Part shown: positions 14,022 through 21,060 of the stretch, piece by piece
Layout: each line of letters begins with the position of its first letter
Numbering within the stretch: position 1 is the stretch's first letter
NCBI GenBank assembly: GCA_964652805.1
Contig: CAZZBJ010000036.1
Location: 1-21,288, forward strand
DNA from: Claveliimonas sp964652805
GTDB taxonomy: Bacteria; Bacillota; Clostridia; Lachnospirales; Lachnospiraceae
Direction of reading: 5' to 3'
Length of the DNA: 21,288 nucleotides
Program-made: the position numbers and the translations under genes
Notes under the pieces: generated by a model
The model's input: the letters and a program-made list of their open reading frames with translations, nothing else
What the model was told of the DNA's origin: nothing
Database searches by the model: none

Positions 14022-15505
14022 GCCTGTTTTCCTTCCTGGTTTTCACTCCATATACTTTTATACAATCTATTCATTTGTGCTCTGCCAAGCTCATATTTCA
14101 TCGCCGTGTTCTCATCCGGAGCATACACTTTGATCTTATCCCTCTTGCTGATCTCCTCAAACGCGTTTTCTATGTTCTCATACTCTCCAAGTGTCACTGC
14201 CGCAACCATCAGGGCTCCTCTTGCTGTCGCATCCGACTTTCCATGTTTTTCGATCTTTCTATTATAAACATCAGCCTGTATCTTGTTAAAAGGAACACTG
14301 TTGGATAGTCCGCCGTTAACACAAATATCAACAATCGGGACATATTTATCCATAATATCAATATTATTACGAATTTCAAAACAAATGCCCTCCAGAAGAC
14401 TTCTGAGCATATCTCGTCTGGTTGTTCCCAGTGTAACATTCGCAAAGACCCCTTTTGCCATATGGTTCCAATCCGGCGTGGTCCTGCCCAGAAAATACGG
14501 CATACACAGACACCCGTTCGCCCCGGCTGGCGTCATTTCGATTTGCCGGTTCATATCATCAAGTGTACACTCCTCAAAAAATTCTCGCCTGAACCAGTCA
14601 AAAGCAGAACAGCAAGTCAGCACACTTGACTCCAGAACATACTGCCCCTTAATGGCCGCGCAATTACATATCACATCCGGCTTTATATTTTGAGGAACAG
14701 CTTCTGCCTGCGCGACTAAATAACCACCTGTTCCCACTGTCACCGAAAGCACTCCCGGCTTTACCACCCCCTGCCCAATCGCACCACACTGCTGATCACC
14801 CCCCGCTGTGATTACCGGAATACCTGATGGGCATCCAGTTTTATCCGCAAATTTCTCTGTCACCCATCCACATATACTTCCGGGCTCGATTAACTCACAC
14901 AAATGTTCTTTTTCTACGCGAAAAACTTCCAACAGCCAATCATCCCATTGTCGTGTTCTGATATTCATCAGAAGGGATCTGCTCCCATATGTAAAGTCGG
15001 TACATATCTGGCTTGTCATATGGTAAATAAGATAATCTGGGATTACCATGAATTTGTAGGTCTTTTTATATATTTCAGGACGTTCTTCCCGTATCCAGGT
15101 CATTTTGGGGCCGGAAAAAACCGGATTTACTCTTGATCCGCAAAGCGCAAATACCCTGTCATTCCAACCTTCTCTGGCTTTACAAATATCATTTGTTCTT
15201 TTATCCTGCCACATGATAGCCTTACTTAACGGCCTTACCCTTTCATCTACCGGGATTACAGAAGATCTTTGGGATGTAAGGGAAATTGCGTCAATCCCGT
15301 TCCCTTCGTTTTTCGCCTTGTGGACAGTTCTCTCCACTATCGAATAGAGGGCATTCTCCCATTCAGTCGGATCCTGCTCTACATAACCATTCTCAAGGTA
15401 TTCTGCTTGATATAGTATCCGCTCTTCTGATAAAAAGCGTCCCGAATGATCAAACAAAATCCCCCTCATGCTAGATGTACCTACATCTATAACTAGTATA
15501 TTCAT
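14018..15505 (-). CDS. FGGY-family carbohydrate kinase (xylulokinase-like)
   Basis: This 495-residue protein has the N-terminal phosphate loop 'VIDVGTSSMRGILFD' (5-19), 'EQDPTEWENAL' (43-53) and 'SLTSQRSSVIPVD' (75-87). The catalytic-base motif is 'ITAGGDQQCGAIGQG' with Asp237, and the C-terminal domain has 'VDICVNGGLSNSVPFNKIQA' followed by 'SDATARGALMVAAV'. The start is the ATG behind AAGAAGGTGGATGCT; a GTG three codons upstream is possible. FGGY kinases phosphorylate open or ring-form sugars, polyols and AI-2-like molecules; substrate choice cannot be read from sequence. It lies 46 bases downstream of the UlaG-like lactonase and overlaps the propeller gene by four bases. Its likely job is to supply the phosphorylated substrate that the lactonase needs, because no PTS is present. 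Confidence 0.9.
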   Translation of the reverse strand: MNILVIDVGTSSMRGILFDHSGRFLSEERILYQAEYLENGYVEQDPTEWENALYSIVERTVHKAKNEGNGIDAISLTSQRSSVIPVDERVRPLSKAIMWQDKRTNDICKAREGWNDRVFALCGSRVNPVFSGPKMTWIREERPEIYKKTYKFMVIPDYLIYHMTSQICTDFTYGSRSLLMNIRTRQWDDWLLEVFRVEKEHLCELIEPGSICGWVTEKFADKTGCPSGIPVITAGGDQQCGAIGQGVVKPGVLSVTVGTGGYLVAQAEAVPQNIKPDVICNCAAIKGQYVLESSVLTCCSAFDWFRREFFEECTLDDMNRQIEMTPAGANGCLCMPYFLGRTTPDWNHMAKGVFANVTLGTTRRDMLRSLLEGICFEIRNNIDIMDKYVPIVDICVNGGLSNSVPFNKIQADVYNRKIEKHGKSDATARGALMVAAVTLGEYENIENAFEEISKRDKIKVYAPDENTAMKYELGRAQMNRLYKSIWSENQEGKQA

Positions 15506-15551
15506 AGCATCCACCTTCTTTGTTCAATATCATCTTTCATTCTGATTCCTA

Positions 15552-16655
15552 TTAAAGGCAGGATCGATATGGAATATTCTGAGGTGCTTCAAAGCAGTCT
15601 TCAAATCCTCTTCTGTGATGATAATAAATCTTCTCTTTGTCAGCCGGATATATATATTTGCCTCCGACCTGCCAGAAAAACGGATGAAATTTATATCCAT
15701 TTCTGTCCTTCTTGAAATCATATAATAGTTTGATCTCTTCACAGTCAGCCTGAAAGTTTGTCCAAACATCCCAGTGTATAGGAATCACAACATCACACTG
15801 AAGATTCTCTGCCATTCGGAGAATATCAGTTGAAGTCATTTTATCCTGCATACCAATTGGATTCTCCCCAAAGGATCCAAACGCCACATCGATATCATAA
15901 TCTTTCCCATGTTTCGCAAAATATATCGAAAAATGGGAATCACCTGAATGATAGATGTTGCCGCCAGGTGTTTTAATCAGATAGTTTACTGCCTTCTCAT
16001 CCATATCCACCGGACACTTACCCGCAAGCTCCTCTCTGTCCGGCCCAGTAGAATCTGTTGTCACAATACAGGTTCTGTCAAAGGAATCCAGCGCCACTAT
16101 TTCGAGATCCTTAATCTTAATCGTGTCTCCCGGCTTAACTACAACGCAGCGTTCCTCCGGAACCCCCCACTTCCTCCAAAGCTCTACGGATTTTTTTGGC
16201 CCTATAAAGGGAACCGGGATTTCTTTCCCATATTCGTCTGTTGTTGTCATCCCGCTGTTGACGACATGAGCGGCCCATTCAACAGACATATGATCCTGAT
16301 GGTAATGCGTTGCGAGAACCGCATCAACTTTTTTGAAAGCAAACGGATCGATCACAAACGGTATATTGCGTAAATTCGGCTGCATTGCTCTGGCGCCGCA
16401 CATATTTGCCATCTGATGCCCAACCTTCATTTTCTTATCTCCATGAGTACGTTTACCATTTCCACACCACAAATCAATCGTAATATTCGTATTTCCCGGT
16501 GTCTTAAACCAAATACCGGTGCAGCCAAGCCACCACATCGCAATATTTCCCGGAGCAACAATCTCATTCTCAATATCTTCTACAAGCCATGTCCCCCATT
16601 CAGGGAAAGTACTGTCAATCCATTTTTGTCTTGTCATTTCACTGATTTTACTCAT
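15552..16655 (-). CDS. ulaG: UlaG-like L-ascorbate-6-phosphate lactonase (metallo-beta-lactamase fold)
   Basis: This 367-residue protein aligns with E. coli UlaG (354 residues) along its whole length: 'STFPEWGTWLVEDIENE', 'APGNIAMWWLGCTGIWFKTP' (34-53), 'MQPNLRNIPFVIDPFAF', 'GVPEERCVVVKPGD' and the C-terminal 'HPFFWQVGGKYIYP' and 'RGFEDCF'. Metal ligands appear as ATHYHQDH (His117, His119, Asp121, His122) and HSGDSH (236-241). A few extra residues lie around 134-147. UlaG opens the lactone ring of L-ascorbate 6-phosphate to 3-keto-L-gulonate 6-phosphate in the cytoplasm. The start follows GAGGAGGATTTATC. No ulaABC PTS, ulaD, ulaE or ulaF is nearby, so the substrate here may be ascorbate phosphate made by the neighbouring kinase or another phosphorylated lactone. 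Confidence 0.9.
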   Translation of the reverse strand: MSKISEMTRQKWIDSTFPEWGTWLVEDIENEIVAPGNIAMWWLGCTGIWFKTPGNTNITIDLWCGNGKRTHGDKKMKVGHQMANMCGARAMQPNLRNIPFVIDPFAFKKVDAVLATHYHQDHMSVEWAAHVVNSGMTTTDEYGKEIPVPFIGPKKSVELWRKWGVPEERCVVVKPGDTIKIKDLEIVALDSFDRTCIVTTDSTGPDREELAGKCPVDMDEKAVNYLIKTPGGNIYHSGDSHFSIYFAKHGKDYDIDVAFGSFGENPIGMQDKMTSTDILRMAENLQCDVVIPIHWDVWTNFQADCEEIKLLYDFKKDRNGYKFHPFFWQVGGKYIYPADKEKIYYHHRRGFEDCFEAPQNIPYRSCL

Positions 16656-16768
16656 GATAAATCCTCCTCTTTTCCAGCTATTGTGACATACTGTATTTTT
16701 TAATATAGTCTTTATTCTTCTGCTAGCTATAGCTTACCATTCACTCGTTCTGCCATCCGCATTTTTTC

Positions 16769-16797
16769 ATTATATGCACATCTGTGCACAACAATCG
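16769..16797 (-). promoter_or_regulatory. candidate promoter of the lactonase-kinase-propeller-regulator unit
   Basis: On the minus strand a perfect TATAAT (16769-16774) lies about 110 bases upstream of the lactonase ATG. Only poor -35 matches exist at proper spacing (CGATTG at 16792-16797, 17-base spacer). The spacer is occupied by the palindrome TGCACAGATGTGCA, which touches the -10. This is the expected layout for a promoter controlled by a bound regulator. Confidence 0.6.
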
Positions 16798-17061
16798 TTT
16801 TCAAGAGCCTCTGCCATCAATACAGGTACTTGTGCTGTCCTTATCGCCCAGTCAGCAAAAAGGAGTCCACATTCCGGCAAAAAATTCTCTGCCTGAATAC
16901 ACACTCCTTATTTCCAATATACACAAAGGATGGCCTTTCACATTGCCCGGAAACTCCCCGTTCATCTCACAGGGTGTTGTACTTACCGCATCATAGTCAT
17001 GCGCCAGTTCCGCATTATCCAGAGTTGGATACTCCGAACTCCAGCCAAAATCAATACCATA
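16770..17061 (-). pseudogene. possible decayed coding remnant between transporter and lactonase genes
   Basis: The 438-base gap 16656-17093 holds two long open minus-strand frames. One (17061-16852) has no start at its 5' end and reads YGIDFGWSSEYPTLDNAELA, then HDYDAVSTTPCEMNGEFPGN, to a TGA after WTPFC. The other (16907-16770) reads ENFLPECGLLFADWAIRTAQ and VPVLMAEALENDCC to a TAA within the promoter. Both have a protein-like composition and could be one gene broken by a frameshift near 16900. I do not recognise a family. An untranslated leader by chance is the alternative. Confidence 0.35.
16775..16788. promoter_or_regulatory. candidate SorC operator, copy 1 (TGCAC-N4-GTGCA)
   Basis: Perfect inverted repeat TGCAC/GTGCA with a four-base centre (plus strand TGCACATCTGTGCA). 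It sits directly next to the TATAAT at 16769-16774, between the -10 and the -35 position. The same half-sites with the same spacing recur at 19995-20008, ahead of the other transcription unit, while the centres differ. That is the pattern of a protein-binding site. Confidence 0.65.
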
Positions 17062-17093
17062 TTAAGCCCTATCTTTGAATCACTTATCGAAGT

Positions 17094-18506
17094 CTATTCT
17101 ATTGCAGAAAAATCTCTCGATGGATCAATCTTCTTAATGCTAAAGCCTGTAAAAATAAAAATCAGGGATATAACTGGCACAAACATGGCAAGGAAATTAT
17201 ATTTACACATCTCAACTGCCGACACTCCCAATACACCTGCCACAAAAACCGGGCCAGTACTCCATGGCATCAGTGTTCCGCCCAAAGTTCCCACATCTTC
17301 CATAATGCGGGACAGATTTTCTGACTTTAAATTATAGCGTTTCAGAAGAGGATTAAACAGTGTTGCATCCATAACAAACGGGAAATTATACGTTGGAACA
17401 AGAGTAATGCCAATCCAGGTCACCATATACGCCGCAAAAAGCAAACCCTTTCCTGTTTTTACCTTTTTCACAAGTATATCAAAGATTGGCTGCAAAATCC
17501 CTGTTCCTGTCAAAATTCCTCCTAAGCCCAGCGCACTAATAAAGATAGCGATCAGTTTCAGCATACTGGTCAGTCCACCGCGGTTCAGGATAGATGTGAT
17601 CATTGTGTCATCCGTGTTAGCCACATAGCCTGAGGTCAGATAATCCCCGAGCTCTGTTATTCCACAGCCCTGATATGCCACAGCGATCACACACGCCACC
17701 AGCGCTCCGACAAGCAATGAAACAACTGTGGATTTTCTACTCAGGATCATGATCACAACAATGATAAGCGGAATAACCGGCAAGAAGTTGATGTGAAAAA
17801 GCCCTTGAAGAGCCGCGTCAAATGCATCCGCAGTCGCTCTGTCATAGCTACTCTCCGCAGCCGTAAGCCCCATAACAGAATAAACAATAACACAAAGCAC
17901 CGCTGCCGGTATTGTAGTCCACATCATCTGTCTGATGTGGACGAAAATATTAGTCTCTGTCAGGGTTGATGCCAAAATAGTTGTATCAGATAAAGGTGAC
18001 ATTTTATCCCCAAAGTAAGCCCCCGATATAATAGCGCCGGCTGTAAATCCGGGATTAATTCCCATTGCGGTTCCAATTCCAATCATAGCCACGCCTACTG
18101 TTCCCGCTGTCCCCCAGGACGTACCGGTACATACAGAAATCACACAGCAGAATATAAAGGTAAAGGGAAGGAAAAAAGTAGGTGTAATAATCTTAATTCC
18201 CCCTACCAAAAGTGATGGTATAGTTCCTGCCGCCATAAACGCCGCAATCATGATACCAACAGCCAGAATAATCGCCGAGGACGGTATACACTTTTTTGCG
18301 GATTCATAGGCAAATTCTTCAATCTCACTAAATTTAAAGCCTAAAGGCATTGTCATAACACCTGCTAAGAGCCATGACAGAAACATCAGAATCGCGAAAT
18401 CAATACTGAAAACAGCAAAACCCAGAGCAATAAATAACACAACAATCACAAAAACAAACAGTGAATATTTCCATGAAGGAGTCTTTCTGATCCTTTCTTT
18501 TCCCAT
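17094..18506 (-). CDS. NhaC-family Na+/H+ antiporter-type transporter
   Basis: This 470-residue protein has about eleven to twelve membrane helices. The start follows GATTAAGGAGGAAAAAGAATT. Family features include 'FSEIEEFAYESAKKCIPSSA', 'VCTGTSWGTAGTVGVAMIGI', 'GAIISGAYFGDKMSPLSDTT' (the strongly conserved NhaC signature) and 'GGTLMPWSTGPVFVAGVLGV' near the end. NhaC relatives are Na+/H+ antiporters, malate/lactate exchangers (MleN) and methionine carriers (MetT), so an organic solute is possible. It starts 39 bases downstream of the PLP enzyme, and both follow the operator at 19995-20008. In this island it is the only transporter and therefore the likely uptake route for the pathway substrate or an exchanger for its end product. 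Confidence 0.9.
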   Translation of the reverse strand: MGKERIRKTPSWKYSLFVFVIVVLFIALGFAVFSIDFAILMFLSWLLAGVMTMPLGFKFSEIEEFAYESAKKCIPSSAIILAVGIMIAAFMAAGTIPSLLVGGIKIITPTFFLPFTFIFCCVISVCTGTSWGTAGTVGVAMIGIGTAMGINPGFTAGAIISGAYFGDKMSPLSDTTILASTLTETNIFVHIRQMMWTTIPAAVLCVIVYSVMGLTAAESSYDRATADAFDAALQGLFHINFLPVIPLIIVVIMILSRKSTVVSLLVGALVACVIAVAYQGCGITELGDYLTSGYVANTDDTMITSILNRGGLTSMLKLIAIFISALGLGGILTGTGILQPIFDILVKKVKTGKGLLFAAYMVTWIGITLVPTYNFPFVMDATLFNPLLKRYNLKSENLSRIMEDVGTLGGTLMPWSTGPVFVAGVLGVSAVEMCKYNFLAMFVPVISLIFIFTGFSIKKIDPSRDFSAIE

Positions 18507-18545
18507 AATTCTTTTTCCTCCTTAATCAACTCTTTTTTTACGCAT

Positions 18546-19709
18546 CTATGAAAAAATTTTAAATCCGTTTTCCAGATCCGCAATCAAATCATCAATATCT
18601 TCTAGTCCTACAGACACTCTGATCAGATCTGCCGGTATTCCCTTCTCTTCATCCGCATCCTTCGGGCTGATCAATGAATGTCCCTCCCCGAGACTTACCC
18701 AGTGTTTAAAGAGCTTCAGGCTGGGGAGAAATTCATTGTAGAGTCTGTCATGTTCCAAATCCAGCTGAAAGCAGATCATTCCTCCGAATCTCTTCAGCTG
18801 TCTTTTGGCAAGTTCATGCTGCGGATGGCTTTCAACCCCCGGATAAATCAGATTTTTAACAAATTTTTTTCTCCCAAGATATTCGGCAAGCTTCTCCGCA
18901 TTGTCACAATGTTTTTCCATTCTCATAGACAATGTCTGGATTCCTCTCATGATCAAAAATGAATGAAACGGACTTATGCAAGGCCCTAATTCACCCATCA
19001 TCCTTTGAAGCTTATAATATATCTCATGCTCATTGGTACCGATTATCCCGCCAAGTGCATCACCATGGCCATTTATATATTTCGTTGCGCTCTCACAGAC
19101 AACATCACATCCAAGCTCCAGAGGTCTGCAAAGATATGGCGACGCAAAAGTATTATCATTAACATGCTTTGCACCGTATTTGTGTGCCAGCTCACTGCAG
19201 GCCTTCAGATCGAGCACCTCCAGAAGCGGGTTTGTCATCGTCTCTGTCAGGATCAGTTTTGTTGGGCTCTTTTTCAGTTCCCTCTCCAGTTCTTCCATAT
19301 TAGTCATATCAACGAGAACAACCTCCGCGTTCAGCAGCCTTGGAAGATCCTCTCTCACAAAAAAATATGTCCACAAATATAAATCCTTATGGCATATAAT
19401 GCGATCTCCATAGTTTAACAGTGCCAAAAGAGGCAGCGTCACAGATGACACACCGCTTGCGGTGGGCAACGCATATTTCGCATTTTCCAGGGAAGCAATA
19501 TTGGCGGCCAACGCGTCCCTGCTTGGATCGCCATTTCTCTGGTAGGTTGTCCCTGATGTAACAGAAGCATAGATCGGGACAGAGGAACGGTCTGTATAGT
19601 TTCCCACATCGACAGCCCTCGTTGAAAATCCCATTTGCTCATATTCTTTATTTCTGTCAAATATCTCTGTGCGGTCTATTTTAGGCATTAACTCTTTACT
19701 TGTTCCCAT
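18546..19709 (-). CDS. trans-sulfuration-type PLP enzyme (Cys/Met metabolism family)
   Basis: This 387-residue enzyme belongs to the cystathionine gamma-synthase/beta-lyase/methionine gamma-lyase family. It has 'SVPIYASVTSGTTYQRNGDP' (43-62), 'ALPTASGVSSVTL' (80-92), 'LTETMTNPLLEVLDL' (154-168), 'HVNDNTFASPYLCRPLELG' (182-200) and the PLP lysine in 'ESATKYINGHGDALGG' (Lys210). The reaction could be C-S beta- or gamma-elimination, or gamma-replacement; the subtype cannot be fixed by eye. The ATG at 19709 is chosen because of GAGGTGAAGACAAG upstream. A TTG at 19832 with GGAGATGGA would add 41 residues not typical of the family. It precedes the NhaC gene by 39 bases. A shared operator with the UlaG-like unit suggests that it acts in the same pathway. 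Confidence 0.9.
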   Translation of the reverse strand: MGTSKELMPKIDRTEIFDRNKEYEQMGFSTRAVDVGNYTDRSSVPIYASVTSGTTYQRNGDPSRDALAANIASLENAKYALPTASGVSSVTLPLLALLNYGDRIICHKDLYLWTYFFVREDLPRLLNAEVVLVDMTNMEELERELKKSPTKLILTETMTNPLLEVLDLKACSELAHKYGAKHVNDNTFASPYLCRPLELGCDVVCESATKYINGHGDALGGIIGTNEHEIYYKLQRMMGELGPCISPFHSFLIMRGIQTLSMRMEKHCDNAEKLAEYLGRKKFVKNLIYPGVESHPQHELAKRQLKRFGGMICFQLDLEHDRLYNEFLPSLKLFKHWVSLGEGHSLISPKDADEEKGIPADLIRVSVGLEDIDDLIADLENGFKIFS

Positions 19710-19724
19710 CTTGTCTTCACCTCG

Positions 19725-19742
19725 TATATCAGGTATATCAGG
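19725..19742. repeat. tandem 9-bp duplication ahead of the PLP-enzyme start
   Basis: TATATCAGG occurs twice in direct tandem (19725-19733 and 19734-19742), ending 15 bases upstream of the ATG at 19709. The unit is three codons long and would read PDI-PDI if the longer N-terminus from the TTG at 19832 were translated. Confidence 0.7.
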
Positions 19743-20040
19743 CCTGTCCTTCAAACACAGAGCATACGGGATATCGGCCTGCTCTCTCTTCGCGGTACGG
19801 AGAATGTATTTATTTATATTTATTACTGACAATCCATCTCCTGTACCATTTACAAGTTACATGATTTTGTGTAATGTCCATGTGCGGCTTTTATCCCGGG
19901 AACCGCATAAAGACACCCTACTTTGCCTATAGGTCTGTTTTTATGGTTGTAGCCTATCATATCAATTTTTTATTTTCAACTTATTCTCATTTATTGCACA
20001 AACGTGCATTTATCATCCTGTTCCATATTGCATTTTGTTC
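19743..20040. promoter_or_regulatory. long leader/regulatory region of the PLP-enzyme unit
   Basis: About 285 bases separate the operator at 19995-20008 from the ATG at 19709. The sequence is A+T-rich. TATGAT (around 19950) and ATAAAT (just past the operator) are possible -10 boxes without good -35 partners. A small stem TGCGG/CCGCA is present near 19890-19915. I see no convincing SAM riboswitch or T-box, so the leader is unexplained apart from the operator. Confidence 0.4.
19995..20008. promoter_or_regulatory. candidate SorC operator, copy 2 (TGCAC-N4-GTGCA)
   Basis: Plus strand TGCACAAACGTGCA: the same TGCAC/GTGCA half-sites and four-base centre as at 16775-16788. It is the only dyad of this form seen upstream of the PLP enzyme/NhaC unit and is followed, in the minus direction, by ATAAAT. 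It links this unit to the regulator at 11966-12937. Confidence 0.65.
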
Positions 20041-20066
20041 AGATATACTATTTCCGGGAAACTGTT

Positions 20067-20107
20067 AAAAAAGACACACCCTACCATCGCATCAGTCAGT
20101 AAGGTGT
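20067..20107 (-). terminator. intrinsic terminator (distal of two)
   Basis: On the minus strand ACACCTTAC (20107-20099) pairs with GTAGGGTGT (20084-20076), with one G-U pair and a 14-base loop. GTCTTTTTT (20075-20067) follows. It lies between the rlmI-like remnant and the next promoter region and backs up the terminator at 20180-20228. On the plus strand a GTGTTTT tail also exists. Confidence 0.6.
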
Positions 20108-20179
20108 TTTACTATGTTTTAAGATTATATTAAAGATTGTCTTCAGTTACTTCAAAACCTCAGTTATTGTATTCCCGGT

Positions 20180-20228
20180 AAAAAAATACCCTGTCAGATA
20201 TCTGTTTCAAAAATCTGTCAGGGTATTT
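20180..20228 (-). terminator. strong intrinsic terminator after the rlmI-like gene
   Basis: AAATACCCTGTCAGAT (20184-20199) pairs with ATCTGTCAGGGTATTT (20213-20228): 16 base pairs with one mismatch and a 13-base loop. On the minus strand the hairpin runs directly into TTTTTTT. It ends the copA-rlmI transcript 75 bases after the rlmI stop. The remainder of 20108-20302 shows nothing else. Confidence 0.85.
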
Positions 20229-20302
20229 CCGTATGAATCTTTTCGCTCGCTCCACTCACTCCAAATCCCTGTAAGTCAAACATTTTCAGAGATTTCTGAA
20301 GT

Positions 20303-20802
20303 CTATTTTTCATGTACCACCTGAAAAATATAGAACTTCAGATAATAGCTCTCATCCGTTGCCCACAGGATGGGGTGATCCGGCGCCTGGGTTCGGAACT
20401 CCACCTGCCGCAGGCGCACGTGGGCATTCCTGGCCGCCTCCCGGATGGTCTTTGTAAAGAGCTCAAAGTCCATAAAGCGGGAGCAGGAACAGGTGGCGAG
20501 AAAGCCCTTAGTCTTTCTCATGCCCTCTTTTTCTCTCTCCTTGGCATCGCTCCTCTCGTAGATACCTCGGACCTTGACGCCGTCCTCTGCCAGGAGCTCC
20601 TTCAGCATCCGGATGCGGATCTTGGAGTTCCTATTGATAAAGCCCCGTCCCATGGGATAGCCGTCAAAGTCGTGGACCATCACAACATCCCCGTTTTCAA
20701 AGGCTCCTGTCACGCTGTCTATCTCGTTGTCGAAAATCCAGGCCCCCCCGCCTTCAGCGTGCGCCCTTCTCCCTTTTTCAGTACTGCTAATGCTAAACGC
20801 AT
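20303..20802 (-). pseudogene. rlmI: rlmI-like 23S rRNA methyltransferase, core deleted and frameshifted
   Basis: The front end reads MRLALAVLKKGEGRTLKAGG from an ATG at 20802. It shifts frame in a G7 run (20743-20749; eight Gs would restore the frame) and continues AWIFDNEIDSVTGAFENGDV as the RlmI PUA domain, then 'MGRGFINRNSKIRIRM'. After 'RSDAKEREKEGMRKTKGF' it jumps straight to 'LATCSCSRFMDFELF' and the C-terminal 'RTQAPDHPILWATDESYYLK'. Intact RlmI/YccW proteins have about 390 residues; this one would have 166. The missing block is the SAM-binding and catalytic Rossmann core, so methyltransferase activity on 23S rRNA is excluded. The deletion keeps frame, possibly through a shared 'GFL' stretch on both sides. 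It lies 41 bases downstream of copA. Confidence 0.85.
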
Positions 20803-20843
20803 ATCTTTTCTCTATCCCCCCTTTCTTATGCTTTATCCTGTAC

Positions 20844-21060
20844 TTACTGGGCTGTGCAGCTTACCGGCTCATATCCTGCTTCCTTCACCGCATCCATCAG
20901 CACCTGGTCAGCCACGGCCTCTGTCATGGAGACCGTGGCTGTCTTCTTCGCCAGGTCCACTTGGGCGCCCTTCACGCCTGCCACGCCCGCCAGAGCCTTC
21001 TCCACGTGCATCTTGCAGTGCTCACACATCATGCCTTCTACTACCAGTGTCTTTTGCATT
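20844..21060 (-). CDS. possible internal translation product: free CopZ-like chaperone
   Basis: Within copA, AGAAAGGAATGGTAACAATG places an AGGA Shine-Dalgarno sequence eight bases before an in-frame ATG, and the ATG coincides exactly with the start of the HMA domain. Translation from here would yield a 72-residue copper chaperone with GMMCEHC. There is no stop codon between the ATPase and this point, so both products are possible from one frame. The signal could also be a leftover from a fusion of separate copA and copZ genes. Confidence 0.4.

Noticed and set aside
19743..19994. SAM riboswitch or T-box in the leader of the PLP enzyme
   Set aside because: An AGGGTGT stretch near 19900-19920 recalls a T-box, but the ACCGCGG part, a specifier stem and a terminator/antiterminator pair are missing. 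No S-box core was seen.
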